In this document: in pieces, positions 50,768-60,087 of the stretch
Layout of the letters: each line of letters starts with the position of its first letter
Position numbering within the stretch: position 1 is the first letter of the stretch
Assembly (NCBI RefSeq): GCF_009664855.1
Contig: NZ_CP045928.1
Coordinates: forward strand, 186,001-250,000
DNA from: Flavobacterium sp. SLB02
GTDB taxonomy: Bacteria; Bacteroidota; Bacteroidia; Flavobacteriales; Flavobacteriaceae
Length of the DNA: 64,000 nt
Direction: 5' to 3'
Translations under genes and position numbers: made by a program
Notes under the pieces: generated by a model
What the model was told of the DNA's origin: nothing
Seen by the model: only the letters and a program-made list of their open reading frames with translations
Databases searched by the model: none

Positions 50768-51850
50768 ATGAAAAGAATTATCTTGTTCACAGGCTTATTT
50801 GCCCTTGTGTGCCTTACTAGTTGTACAACTAAAAAAGAAGAAAAAGAAGAAGCAGAAAAATTCACCGTGACCAATCCGGTTAGAATTGATACTTCGTTTA
50901 CAAAGGAATATGTTTCGCAAATTAAATCTGTTCGAAACATCGAACTTCGCGCCCAGGAAAAAGGGTTTTTACAAAATATTTATGTTGATGAGGGACAGTT
51001 TGTGAAAAAAGGACAGCTGTTGTTTAAAATTATGCCAAACATGTATCAGGCGGAATTGCTTAAAGCACAGGCTGAACAAAAATCAGTAGAAATTGAATTG
51101 CAAAATTCAAAATTACTGGCAGATAAAAATATCGTTTCTAAAAACGAATTAAGTGTCGCTCAGGCAAAATTGCAATCAGCAAAAGCTGAAGTTGCTTTGG
51201 CAAAACTTCATTTATCTTTCACTGAAATCAGAGCTCCGTTTGACGGAACTATCGACCGTATCCCTTTAAAATTAGGAAGTCTTATCGATGAAGGCGAATT
51301 ATTGACAAGTCTTTCAGACAACAGTCAGATGTTTGCCTACTTCAACGTATCAGAACCTGAATATCTACAATACCAAACAGACGTAAAAGATCGTGCTGAT
51401 AATAAAGTGAGCCTTGTTTTAGCGAATGGAGATATTTTTAAAGAAAAAGGAAACGTAGAAGTTATCGAAAGTGAATTTAATAATGAAACCGGAAATATTG
51501 CTTTTAGAGCAAGATTCCCTAACTCAGCAAAATTACTTAGAAATGGCGAAACCGGACAAGTTCAGATGTTAGTTCCTCTTAAAAATGCAATCGTAATTCC
51601 GCAGAAAGCGACTTACGAAATTCAGGATAAAAAATATGTTTTTGTTGTTGATAAAAACAATAAAGTAAATTCAAGAGAAATTACAATTACAGGCGAAATT
51701 CCTGATTTGTATGTGATTAAAACCGGACTTACTGAAAATGATAAGATTTTACTTGAAGGAGTTCAGAAAGTAAAAGAAAACGACAAAATTAAATTCGAAT
51801 ACCAAGCTCCTCAAACGGTTATCAATCATTTGCGCGTAAAAGCAGAATAG
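50768..51850 (+). CDS. RND efflux periplasmic adaptor (lipoprotein)
   Basis: 360 residues. Lipobox CLTSC with Cys19, then TTKKEEKEEAEKF. The membrane-fusion domain is complete: EYVSQIKSVRNIELRAQEKGFLQNIYVDEGQFVKKGQLLF (lipoyl half), a short coiled coil (about 95-140), IRAPFDGTIDRIPLKLGSL (second half) and a beta-barrel with VIPQKATYEIQDKKYVFVV. It links the RND permease to the outer-membrane factor. The next gene begins 25 bp on. Confidence 0.94.
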   Translation: MKRIILFTGLFALVCLTSCTTKKEEKEEAEKFTVTNPVRIDTSFTKEYVSQIKSVRNIELRAQEKGFLQNIYVDEGQFVKKGQLLFKIMPNMYQAELLKAQAEQKSVEIELQNSKLLADKNIVSKNELSVAQAKLQSAKAEVALAKLHLSFTEIRAPFDGTIDRIPLKLGSLIDEGELLTSLSDNSQMFAYFNVSEPEYLQYQTDVKDRADNKVSLVLANGDIFKEKGNVEVIESEFNNETGNIAFRARFPNSAKLLRNGETGQVQMLVPLKNAIVIPQKATYEIQDKKYVFVVDKNNKVNSREITITGEIPDLYVIKTGLTENDKILLEGVQKVKENDKIKFEYQAPQTVINHLRVKAE

Positions 51851-51875
51851 GTTTAATCATTAAAAAAATATAAAA

Positions 51876-54800
51876 ATGTTTAATAAATTTATTCAAAGAC
51901 CTGTATTGTCGATAGTAATATCGCTTATAATTGTCTTTTTAGGGGTATTGTCGGTATTAAGTTTACCTATTACACAGTTCCCTACCATCTCACCACCAAT
52001 GGTAAATGTTACAGCAGATTATCCAGGATCTAATGGCGAATTGATGATCAAAGCTGTTGTAATTCCTCTGGAAAGAGCCTTAAATGGGGTTCCCGGAATG
52101 AAATATATGGCTTCTGATGCGGGAAATGATGGTGAGGCTACTATAAAAGTAGTGTTTAACTTAGGAACAGATCCTAATCAGGCTGCGATTAACGTTCAGA
52201 ACCGTGTGGCTTCAGTAACCAATAAATTACCTCCTTTGGTAATTAGGGAAGGTATTAAAATTACACGAGAAGTGCCGAGTATGTTGATGTATGTGAATCT
52301 TTACAGTACAGACAAAAATACCGACATGAAGTTCTTGTACAATTATGCTGATATCAACGTACTTTCAGAATTGAAAAGGGTAAATGGTATTGGTTCTGGA
52401 GATATCTTAGGAACACGTGAATATGCTATGCGTATCTGGTTAAAACCAGATCGTATGTTGGCTTATAAAATTTCTGCAGATGAGATCATGGAGGCTTTAT
52501 CAAGTCAGAGTTTAGAAGCTTCGCCTGGTAAAACGGGAGAAAGTTCTGGTAAGCGTTCTCAGGCATTTGAATATGTATTAAAATATTCAGGACGTTTTAC
52601 AACCAAAGAGCAATATGAGAATATTGTGGTAAAATCAAACGCTAACGGGGAACTTTTACGTTTGAAAGATGTTGCCAAAGTAGAATTTGGAAGCTCGATG
52701 TATGATATTTATTCGAACTTAAACGGTAGACCATCGGCAGCGATTGTATTAAAACAGTCTTTTGGTAGTAATGCCAATCAGGTTATTGAGGAGGTAAAAG
52801 CTAAATTGGAAAAAATTAAGCAAAGATTCCCTAAAGGAATGGATTATGAAATTTCGTATGACGTTTCTAAATTCCTTGATGCTTCTATCGAAAAAGTAAT
52901 TCATACACTTGTTGAAGCTTTTATTCTGGTAGGTATCGTGGTATTCCTTTTCTTAGGAGATTGGCGTTCGACGGTTATTCCGGCAATTGCGGTACCGGTA
53001 TCCTTGATAGGTACGTTTGTTTTCATGACTTTCTTTGATATCTCATTAAACTTAATCACCTTATTTGCTTTAGTTTTAGCAATTGGGGTCGTCGTCGATG
53101 ATGCGATTGTAGTAATCGAAGCGGTTCACGCCAAGATGGAGGAAGAGCATCTCTCGCCACTTAAAGCAACTAAAAAAGCAATGCACGAGATTGCAGGAGC
53201 AATTATTGCGATTACATTCTTAATGGCAGCGGTATTTATTCCGGTTGCATTTATGTCTGGTCCTGTTGGGGTCTTTTACAGACAGTTCTCTGTAACTATG
53301 GCAACGGCTATTATCCTTTCTGGTATTGTGGCTTTGACTTTGACACCGGCGCTTTGTGCGATGATGTTAAAAAACAATCACGGTGAGGTTAAAAAGAAAA
53401 CCCCTGTAAATGTATTTATAGATGGTTTTAATAATAAATTCAATTTAGCGCAAGGCAAATACCAAAATCTATTAGGTAAAATTGTAAACAGAAGAGCTGT
53501 GACTATTATTGCACTTCTTGTGTTTTGCGCCGGAACATGGTTGATTAGTAGTACCGTTCCTTCCGGGTTTATCCCGAATGAAGATCAGGGTATGTTTTAT
53601 GCTGTAATTCAGACACCACCAGGTTCATCATTAGAAAGAACCAATAATATTGCAGAAAGATTACAGAAAATCGCTGAAAAAATTGATGGAGTAAAATCCG
53701 TTTCTTCATTAGCAGGTTATGAAATTCTGTCTGAAGGTACGGGATCCAACTCAGGAACTTGTTTGGTTAACCTTAAAGACTGGAGTGACAGGAAGCATTC
53801 TGTTCTTGAGATTATGGCCGAATTAGAAGAAAAATCTAAAGATATTGCGGGAGCTAATATTGAATTCTTTCAACCGCCTGCTGTACCAGGATATGGTGCT
53901 GCCGGAGGATTTGAGCTTCGTTTGTTAGACAAAACAGGTTCTAATGATTACAAAAAAATGGAGCAGGTAAATAACGATTTTGTTAAGGAGTTAAATACTC
54001 ATCCGGAATTATCTAACGTATTTAGTTTCTATAGCTCTAGTTTCCCTCAGTACATGATGAAAGTAGACAATGATATGGCACAGCAAAAAGGAGTTTCTAT
54101 CGAAAACGCCATGAATACTTTGTCAACTCTTGTGGGTAGTAACTACGAAATTAGTTTTATTAAATACGGAATTAACTATAAAGTAATTGTTCAGGCTTCT
54201 CCGGAATATCGCGCTCAGCCGGATGATATTTTAAAGCTTTATGTTAAAAACAATCGTGATGAAATGGTCCCTTTTTCTGCTTTCATGAGATTAGAAAAAG
54301 TATACGGACTTTCTGAAATTACAAGACATAACATGTACACTTCTACACAAATTAGTGGTTCTGCTGCATCAGGGTATAGTTCTGGTACAGCAATTAAAGT
54401 AATTCAGGAAGTTGCGGCTAAAAAATTACCTAGAGGATATGATATTGACTGGGCAGGTATTTCTGCAGATGAGGTGGCTCAGGGTAATCAGGCAATTTGG
54501 GTATTCATGATCTGTTTAGGATTCGTGTATTTAGTATTAGCCGCTCAATATGAGAGTTTTATTTTACCATTATCAGTAATTCTTTCTTTACCGGCAGGTA
54601 TTTTTGGAGCTTTCTTATTGTTGAAGTTAACAGGATTAGAAAACAACATCTACGCTCAGGTAGCGATGGTAATGCTTATTGGTTTACTAGGTAAAAATGC
54701 CGTACTGATTGTAGAGTTTGCCATACAGCGACATGCAGCAGGAAGATCAGTACTTGAAGCCGCAATGGAGGGAGCAAAAGCAAGGTTCCGTCCTATTTTG

Positions 54801-55043
54801 ATGACTTCTTTTGCTTTTATTGCGGGATTATTGCCACTTGCTTTTGCTACTGGTCCGGGTAAAATTGGAAACAGAACTATTGGTACTGCGGCTGCCGGAG
54901 GTATGCTTATAGGTACTATTTGTGGGGTATTTGTAATTCCGGGCTTGTATTTCATTTTTGCCAAAATTGCAGAAAAGTATAAACTGGTAAAAAATGAAGA
55001 AGAAAATCCATTAACAGAAGAAATTGATGATAATCATGTATAA
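51876..55043 (+). CDS. RND-family multidrug efflux permease (HAE1, AcrB-like)
   Basis: 1055 residues, twelve helices and two large periplasmic loops. The N-terminus MFNKFIQRPVLSIVISLIIVFLGVLSVLSLPITQFP is characteristic. The proton relay is in LAIGVVVDDAIVVIEAV (the paired Asp of helix 4) and GLLGKNAVLIVEFA (Lys of helix 10). FNLGTDPNQAAINVQNRV is the usual periplasmic motif. It is a proton-driven trimer exporting amphiphilic compounds. It lies between the adaptor and outer-membrane factor genes. Confidence 0.96.
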   Translation: MFNKFIQRPVLSIVISLIIVFLGVLSVLSLPITQFPTISPPMVNVTADYPGSNGELMIKAVVIPLERALNGVPGMKYMASDAGNDGEATIKVVFNLGTDPNQAAINVQNRVASVTNKLPPLVIREGIKITREVPSMLMYVNLYSTDKNTDMKFLYNYADINVLSELKRVNGIGSGDILGTREYAMRIWLKPDRMLAYKISADEIMEALSSQSLEASPGKTGESSGKRSQAFEYVLKYSGRFTTKEQYENIVVKSNANGELLRLKDVAKVEFGSSMYDIYSNLNGRPSAAIVLKQSFGSNANQVIEEVKAKLEKIKQRFPKGMDYEISYDVSKFLDASIEKVIHTLVEAFILVGIVVFLFLGDWRSTVIPAIAVPVSLIGTFVFMTFFDISLNLITLFALVLAIGVVVDDAIVVIEAVHAKMEEEHLSPLKATKKAMHEIAGAIIAITFLMAAVFIPVAFMSGPVGVFYRQFSVTMATAIILSGIVALTLTPALCAMMLKNNHGEVKKKTPVNVFIDGFNNKFNLAQGKYQNLLGKIVNRRAVTIIALLVFCAGTWLISSTVPSGFIPNEDQGMFYAVIQTPPGSSLERTNNIAERLQKIAEKIDGVKSVSSLAGYEILSEGTGSNSGTCLVNLKDWSDRKHSVLEIMAELEEKSKDIAGANIEFFQPPAVPGYGAAGGFELRLLDKTGSNDYKKMEQVNNDFVKELNTHPELSNVFSFYSSSFPQYMMKVDNDMAQQKGVSIENAMNTLSTLVGSNYEISFIKYGINYKVIVQASPEYRAQPDDILKLYVKNNRDEMVPFSAFMRLEKVYGLSEITRHNMYTSTQISGSAASGYSSGTAIKVIQEVAAKKLPRGYDIDWAGISADEVAQGNQAIWVFMICLGFVYLVLAAQYESFILPLSVILSLPAGIFGAFLLLKLTGLENNIYAQVAMVMLIGLLGKNAVLIVEFAIQRHAAGRSVLEAAMEGAKARFRPILMTSFAFIAGLLPLAFATGPGKIGNRTIGTAAAGGMLIGTICGVFVIPGLYFIFAKIAEKYKLVKNEEENPLTEEIDDNHV

Positions 55044-56487
55044 ATTTAAATCATATCAATATGGTATTGCGTTAGGTATATGTCTTACGATTGCAGGGTG
55101 TAAAGCCCCTGCGCCTGAGGCAGCACCTACAACCAGTACACCAGTTCCTGAATCGTTTGGTATAACAACACAAACTCAGGACACAAACAATAATACCTCA
55201 GCTTTAGTCTGGAAAGATTACTTTAAAGATCAAAATCTGGTTGATTTGATCGATGTTGCCCTGAAAAACAATCAGGAATTAAATATCACTTTACAGGAAA
55301 TCGAAATTGCTAAGAATGATATTCGTGTAAAAAAAGGACTTTTATTGCCAACAGTTGGTGTTCGTGCCGGAGCTGGAGTAGAAAAAGTGGGTAGATATAC
55401 CAGCCAGGGTGCGGGTGATGCTACTACCGAAATTAAACCGGGAGTAGAAACTCCTGATCCGTTGGGAGATTTTACCATTTCGGCTTACGCCAATTGGGAA
55501 GTGGATATCTGGAAAAAACTGCGCAATTCTAAAAAAGCGGCATTAAACCGATATTTGGCTACAGTTGAAGGTAAAAACTTTGTGATTACCAATCTTATTG
55601 CTGAAGTTGCCGATTCTTATTATGAGTTACTGGCTTTAGACAATCAGTTGGATATTGTAAAACAAACGATCAAATTGCAGACTAATGCTCTAGAAATTGT
55701 AAAAATTCAAAAGCAGGCTGCAAGAGCAACAGAACTTGGGGTTAAGAAATTTGAAGCAGAGGTGCTGACTTCTCAAAGTATGGAGTTTGATATTTTGCAG
55801 CAAATCAAAGAAGCAGAGAATAAAATCAACTTTTTACTGGGTAGATATCCGCAGGAAATCAAGAGAACAAACAGTACTAATTTCTTGAGTTTATTACCAG
55901 CTGCTGTAAGTTCAGGAATTCCGTCTCAATTATTAGCGAATCGCCCTGATGTAAAACAAGCTGAATTAGAACTAGTAGCTTCAAAATTAGATGTAAAAGT
56001 AGCTAGAGCTGAGTTTTATCCATCGTTGGATATTTCTGCTGCAGTAGGGGTTCAGGCTTTTAAACCATCTTATTTGTTTACGTTTCCTGAATCAATTTTG
56101 TATTCTTTAGCAGGAGATCTTGCTGCGCCACTGATCAACAGAAATGCGATAAAAGCAGAGTTTGCAAGTGCCAATGCAAGACAACTTCAGGCGTTGTATA
56201 ACTACGATCGTACGGTTTTGAATGCTTATTTAGAAGTTTCAAACCAGCTTTCTAAAATTGAGAATTTACAAAAAGGTTACGATCTTAAATCGAAACAAGT
56301 AGACGCTTTAAATACTTCTATTGATGTTTCTAATGATTTGTTTAAATCAGCGAGAGTAGATTATTTCGAAGTTTTAATGACACAGCGTGATGCATTAGAA
56401 GCAAAATTAGAATTGGTTGATACCAAAAAAGAACAACTAAATGCTGCTGTCCATGTTTATAGAGACTTAGGTGGCGGATGGAAATAA
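55036..56487 (+). CDS. outer-membrane efflux lipoprotein (NodT/OprM family)
   Basis: 483 residues from ATG 55036, which overlaps the permease stop by 8 bp; an in-frame ATG at 55024 would add four residues before the signal. The lipobox TIAGC gives Cys22. The family motifs are VWKDYFKDQNLVDLIDVALKNNQELNITL, WEVDIWKKLRNSKKAA, LLANRPDVKQAELELVASKLDVKVARAEFYPSLDISA and DYFEVLMTQRDALEAKLELVDTKKEQLNAAVHVYRDLGGGW. It completes the tripartite RND pump. Confidence 0.95.
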   Translation: MYKFKSYQYGIALGICLTIAGCKAPAPEAAPTTSTPVPESFGITTQTQDTNNNTSALVWKDYFKDQNLVDLIDVALKNNQELNITLQEIEIAKNDIRVKKGLLLPTVGVRAGAGVEKVGRYTSQGAGDATTEIKPGVETPDPLGDFTISAYANWEVDIWKKLRNSKKAALNRYLATVEGKNFVITNLIAEVADSYYELLALDNQLDIVKQTIKLQTNALEIVKIQKQAARATELGVKKFEAEVLTSQSMEFDILQQIKEAENKINFLLGRYPQEIKRTNSTNFLSLLPAAVSSGIPSQLLANRPDVKQAELELVASKLDVKVARAEFYPSLDISAAVGVQAFKPSYLFTFPESILYSLAGDLAAPLINRNAIKAEFASANARQLQALYNYDRTVLNAYLEVSNQLSKIENLQKGYDLKSKQVDALNTSIDVSNDLFKSARVDYFEVLMTQRDALEAKLELVDTKKEQLNAAVHVYRDLGGGWK

Positions 56488-56513
56488 TATTGCCTGTTAA
56501 TTTGTAGAGAAAA

Positions 56514-56548
56514 GGCCTTTCAAGAGTAAAATTTTGAAAGGCTTTTTT
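56514..56548. terminator. terminator of the RND operon
   Basis: Stem GCCTTTCAA / TTGAAAGGC (56515-56523 and 56534-56542), followed by a T-run on plus, 27 bp after the stop. Confidence 0.9.
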
Positions 56549-56576
56549 GTAATTATCATGCCTAAATTTAATTTGA

Positions 56577-58301
56577 CTATTTGGGCATTACTATTTTTGC
56601 TCTAAAGCCTTTGCCAGGTTCGGTATCAAAATCGATAGTTCCTTTAACAGCCTGAATACGGGTTTCCATGTTTTGGAGTCCATTTTTTATCATCAGGGTT
56701 TTTTCGCAGCCTTTACCATTATCATTATAATTTATTACAATTGATTTTGTATCACTTTCAAATTTTATAACCACCAGATTTGCCTCGCTGTGTTTTTTCA
56801 TATTCACCATTAGTTCCTGTAAAACTCTGCTAATGGTAATCTTTTTTATTTCATCGATACTTTCCCAGTGTATACTTTCTAAATTAGTAACCATGATATT
56901 TCTTTCGCTGGTATTATAAGTCGAAAGCATATCTTTTAAGCTTTTGATAAAATCTGTACCGGTATCAATTTTATTGTTTTCTCTTGAAATTCCTCTCACG
57001 CGTCCGTAAATGTCATCTAATTTTTGTAGTAGATTCTCTTTTGTACTTTCTGTAGATAAAGGCTGAGATTCGGCAAAAGCAATCACATGAAATACATCGT
57101 TGGCCAATTCGTCATGAATTTTTTTGGCAATTCGGGTTTCGGTGTTATAGGAAGTCTTAAATTCTATCGCCCTGTTTTTATTTTTATAATAGCGTATTAA
57201 GATTGCTATTAAAATGACCAGAAAAATAAAAACGATTATAAAAACAATTCGTAGATAGGTTGCTTTTTGAAGCGATAATAAGTTTTCTGCTTTTTCTAAA
57301 CGAAGTTTTGCGTTTTCATCTTTTTCTTTTTTTGCATCGTACTTAATTTTAGCAAACTTATTTTTGAAGTTATTTCTAACCTTAATAATGCTGTCGTTTA
57401 AAGTAAAATATTTCTGTACATATTGGTTGTTTTGGGCACTATGATCATTTGAAATTAAAATTTGTAATGCTTCTAATCTTTCGTCAACACTATTTAGCTT
57501 TGTGGCAATATTGTAAGCAGTGAGAGCATTTTTATTCGATCTTTTAATGTCTTTTTGAGTATAATAATCGGCGAGATGCAGATAACTTTCAATGCTTCTG
57601 TATGTATCCTCAAATTCATTTCTTGTCTGGAGCGCTTCATTCATTAAACCGAATCCTTTTTCATCCATTCCTTTTTTAAAATAAGCATAACCCAGATTAT
57701 CTATAAGTATGGCTTCGTATATTGCCCAATCTTTTTTGTTTAATAATTTTTTGTTTAAAAGTGATTCTAAAAGAGCGATCGCGTTATCGTATTTTTTTTG
57801 CTGGATATAAACTGCGGCTATATTGCTTAAAGGGATTTGCCTCTCAACAGGGTCTGTGAAATCTTTTGCAGCTTCTTTGTAGTAAAAAATAGCGTCATCA
57901 TAAAGAGAAAGTTCTTTATCGGCAACGCCTAATCTATTATATATAGAAGCAGTATAAACGCTATTTTTTTTCACATAAGCTAATGCTTCGGTAACGGTTT
58001 CTTTACTACCGTAATAATCACCGTTGACTTGCTGAATTGTTGCCATCATAATAAGTATGTAGCCAATATTAGCACTGTCTTTTTTTACACCGTATTTTAA
58101 AGTTTCATAAAGTTGTTTTGATTTATAAAACTCATCAAAAGCGGTATTAAAGTTTTGTTTATCATAATTTTCAAGGCCTTTATTTCTTAAGTTAAGTGCC
58201 TCTTTTCGAATCAATTCTGTGTTAGTATTAACGGTCTTTTTTTCTTCGCAGGAAAAAAGAAAAAGAAGTATAATAAAATAAAAAAACGGGGACCGTAACA
58301 T
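56577..58301 (-). CDS. TPR-containing sensor histidine kinase (NarL-type partner class)
   Basis: 574 residues. A signal peptide or lipobox-like start (IILLFLFSC) is followed by periplasmic tetratricopeptide repeats (about 30-290, for example YNRLGVADKELSLYDDAIFYYKEA and LGYAYFKKGMDEKGFGLMNEAL), a coiled coil (300-345), one membrane helix (about 350-370), a dimerisation helix with phospho-acceptor His in KKIHDELANDVFHVI, and a HATPase domain (ELMVNMKKHSEA, YNDNGKGCE and GLQNMETRIQAVKGTI). Such kinases usually pair with LuxR/NarL response regulators, but none is encoded nearby. The small lipoprotein gene 56 bp upstream is probably in the same transcript. Confidence 0.88.
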   Translation of the reverse strand: MLRSPFFYFIILLFLFSCEEKKTVNTNTELIRKEALNLRNKGLENYDKQNFNTAFDEFYKSKQLYETLKYGVKKDSANIGYILIMMATIQQVNGDYYGSKETVTEALAYVKKNSVYTASIYNRLGVADKELSLYDDAIFYYKEAAKDFTDPVERQIPLSNIAAVYIQQKKYDNAIALLESLLNKKLLNKKDWAIYEAILIDNLGYAYFKKGMDEKGFGLMNEALQTRNEFEDTYRSIESYLHLADYYTQKDIKRSNKNALTAYNIATKLNSVDERLEALQILISNDHSAQNNQYVQKYFTLNDSIIKVRNNFKNKFAKIKYDAKKEKDENAKLRLEKAENLLSLQKATYLRIVFIIVFIFLVILIAILIRYYKNKNRAIEFKTSYNTETRIAKKIHDELANDVFHVIAFAESQPLSTESTKENLLQKLDDIYGRVRGISRENNKIDTGTDFIKSLKDMLSTYNTSERNIMVTNLESIHWESIDEIKKITISRVLQELMVNMKKHSEANLVVIKFESDTKSIVINYNDNGKGCEKTLMIKNGLQNMETRIQAVKGTIDFDTEPGKGFRAKIVMPK

Positions 58302-58357
58302 ACAAATTTACTTTCCCCGAAAATAGTAATTAATTAGATACTAAAAATATATATTTA

Positions 58358-58546
58358 TTAATCTTTTGGAGCTGGTGGAGGTGGAGGTGGTGTTGTTCCA
58401 TCACCAGGGCCATCTGCATAAGTTGCTTTTATATGATTAACAGCTTTTTCTGTATCCTTTTTTGGTTGGCTCTCATATTCATCAGGAGTACAAGAAAATA
58501 TAGTGAACAATAGCGCAAAAGCGATAAATAGTATTAGTTTTTTCAT
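58358..58546 (-). CDS. tiny lipoprotein with polyproline tail
   Basis: 62 residues. The signal is MKKLILFIAFALLFTIFSC with lipobox TIFSC (Cys19), followed by a Lys/Glu-rich middle (YESQPKKDTEKAVNHIKA) and a Gly/Pro C-terminus ADGPGDGTTPPPPPPAPKD. The mature peptide is about 44 residues and would be surface- or periplasm-anchored. It lies 56 bp upstream of the TPR histidine kinase gene and follows a hairpin leader. A signal or accessory peptide for the kinase is conceivable; no family is known to me. Confidence 0.72.
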   Translation of the reverse strand: MKKLILFIAFALLFTIFSCTPDEYESQPKKDTEKAVNHIKATYADGPGDGTTPPPPPPAPKD

Positions 58547-58569
58547 TTTGATTTAATTTAGAAATTAGA

Positions 58570-58735
58570 CATAGGTATTGCTGTCCGGACTTTATCCAGA
58601 GCTTGTTTGGAGCAATACCAAATTGATTTTTAGGAAGTAAATCGTGTAGAACAGTAAGACGTTATTTATACTTCCTGAATAAACTCGGTCTTACGGTTTT
58701 TACACTGTTAGTTCGAAATAGTTTTTATTTTCGTT
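58570..58735 (-). promoter_or_regulatory. structured leader of the small lipoprotein gene
   Basis: Hairpins within 170 bp: GGTATTGCT / AGCAATACC (58574-58582 and 58611-58619), GGAAGTA / TACTTCC (58633-58639 and 58669-58675) and GTAAGAC / GTCTTAC. The first lies 28 bp before the ATG. They would form a structured 5' untranslated region in the minus transcript. There is no U-run, so a terminator is not evident. Confidence 0.5.
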
Positions 58736-59086
58736 TTAGTCTGCAGACAAAACCTGAACTAATTTCTATGGCAAAGGAAAGGCACTTTGAGGCCTTTGTA
58801 GATAAGGGATTCCCAGAATTCCCGCATTTTCCTGAGATTCCCAGGAATTCCTAAAAACAAAATACAATGCATAATAAATTTAGGTTTTTTAGAACGTGTT
58901 AATGGAATATAAAAACAATCTGCCCTTTATTAGATAGAGGCAAAAAGTTGTAAAAAGGTTGGATTAGACTATCAAAAAAAGATAAAAAAATGTAGTATTG
59001 AAGAATCAATACATTGAGATTAATATTATAAAACTTCTAATTGTTGAAAAAACGAAAAATGAATCATAGAAATTAAATTTAGTTTA

Positions 59087-59182
59087 ATGAAAAATGAACA
59101 TGAAGAGTCGAAAGAAGATCCTGAAAAAGGAAATCTTTTCTTTAATTTGAGGAATATATTTTCTAAAAAAAAAACAGCTTAG
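59087..59182 (+). CDS. possible 31-residue open frame
   Basis: ATG 59087 to TAG 59182 reads a charged peptide, beginning MKNEHEESKEDPEKGNLFF and ending FSKKKTA. No promoter, signal peptide or family is recognised. It may be chance. Confidence 0.22.
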   Translation: MKNEHEESKEDPEKGNLFFNLRNIFSKKKTA

Positions 59183-59643
59183 AAGATATATCGGGGAAAA
59201 ATAATTATGGTTGCATTTGGAGCGATCGCTCCGGTGTATTCTGCGTGTTTATACTTTGTGCAGAAAAAAGATTAAATGGAAAAACTTCGAAATGAAATTT
59301 AAAAGCATTTTGAAAAATAAAATGCGTAAAAGGGTAAAAAAAATAATTTTTTGAGGAGTAATCCGGGCGCTTAAATAGTTTGTTTTTTGGCATATATTAT
59401 CTGTTATTTATACTATAAAGATAAGAAAAAATAACCGTTAAACCTAATAAATACAAGGAAAATAAGTGTTTTTTTTGCTTTTTTTATCAAATAATTTCAC
59501 CAATTTTCTCTCCTGCTAATTACTAATTTTTGCAGCCATAAAATGTACTTTTTTGGCGGTTGGATTGTAATAAAATTATCTATATTTATAAAATATTACA
59601 ATAGGTTTGATTTCTATTCACCGTCAGTTTAAAAACATCTTTT

Positions 59644-60012
59644 ATGAAAAAGCTTCTGTTACTATTAATTGTTTTATGCACTTTTGGTTGTAAAAAATAC
59701 GTGGTTTCGTTTGAACAGCCAACAGAGATGAAACTTGATAACTTAAAACTGGAAGTACTTCTGGATAAAAAGAAAGTTCAGGATATTAATTTAAAAGCAA
59801 CCAATGCAATGCCAGGTTATGAAACAGCAGAACTGCCGGTCTCAGATGCAGGAAAACACCTGCTTCAGGTAAAAGTAAGAGATACAATCTTTAGTTTTGA
59901 TATAAAGTACCCCGAAGAAAGATATATTCTTGCTACAGCTCATTTAAAAAATAATGGCAAGATTACTATTGGAATCTTAAAACAACAATATCCTTTTAGA
60001 ATTCAACGATAA
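59644..60012 (+). CDS. lipoprotein of unknown function
   Basis: 122 residues. The lipobox CTFGC places Cys16 at the mature N-terminus, followed by KKYVVSFEQPTEMKLDNLKLEVLLDKKKV. The predicted fold is beta-rich and small, with LPVSDAGKHLLQVKVRDTIFSFDI. No family is recognised. It stands alone, with a terminator after it. The AT-rich upstream DNA includes the promoter-like TATTTATAAAA. Confidence 0.68.
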   Translation: MKKLLLLLIVLCTFGCKKYVVSFEQPTEMKLDNLKLEVLLDKKKVQDINLKATNAMPGYETAELPVSDAGKHLLQVKVRDTIFSFDIKYPEERYILATAHLKNNGKITIGILKQQYPFRIQR

Positions 60013-60031
60013 ATGATTTTATTTGAAACGA

Positions 60032-60070
60032 AAAAAGCCTTTCACATTCATCTTGCGAAAGGCTTTTTAT
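60032..60070. terminator. bidirectional terminator
   Basis: A 12-bp perfect stem AAAAAGCCTTTC / GAAAGGCTTTTT (60032-60043 and 60057-60068) between the lipoprotein gene and the converging beta-glucosidase gene. Confidence 0.93.
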
Positions 60071-60087
60071 ATTTTTAAGTATCAGTT

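Larger units (their letters stand above)
58547..59643. other. 1.1-kb region without a confident gene
   Basis: On minus, immediately upstream of the small lipoprotein gene, lie three stem-loops (see the leader feature). Around 58808-58855 are imperfect repeats of GATTCCCAGAATTCCC. From 58860 to 59640 the DNA is very AT-rich. It has one short open frame (59087-59182), the palindrome GGAGCGATCGCTCC (59219-59232), and no other signal I can support. A minus-strand open frame (59205-59393) has no signal peptide or family features. Confidence 0.55.

Noticed and set aside
59205..59393. Minus-strand open frame of 62 codons
   Set aside because: It lacks a signal peptide, domain or promoter and lies in AT-rich non-coding DNA.
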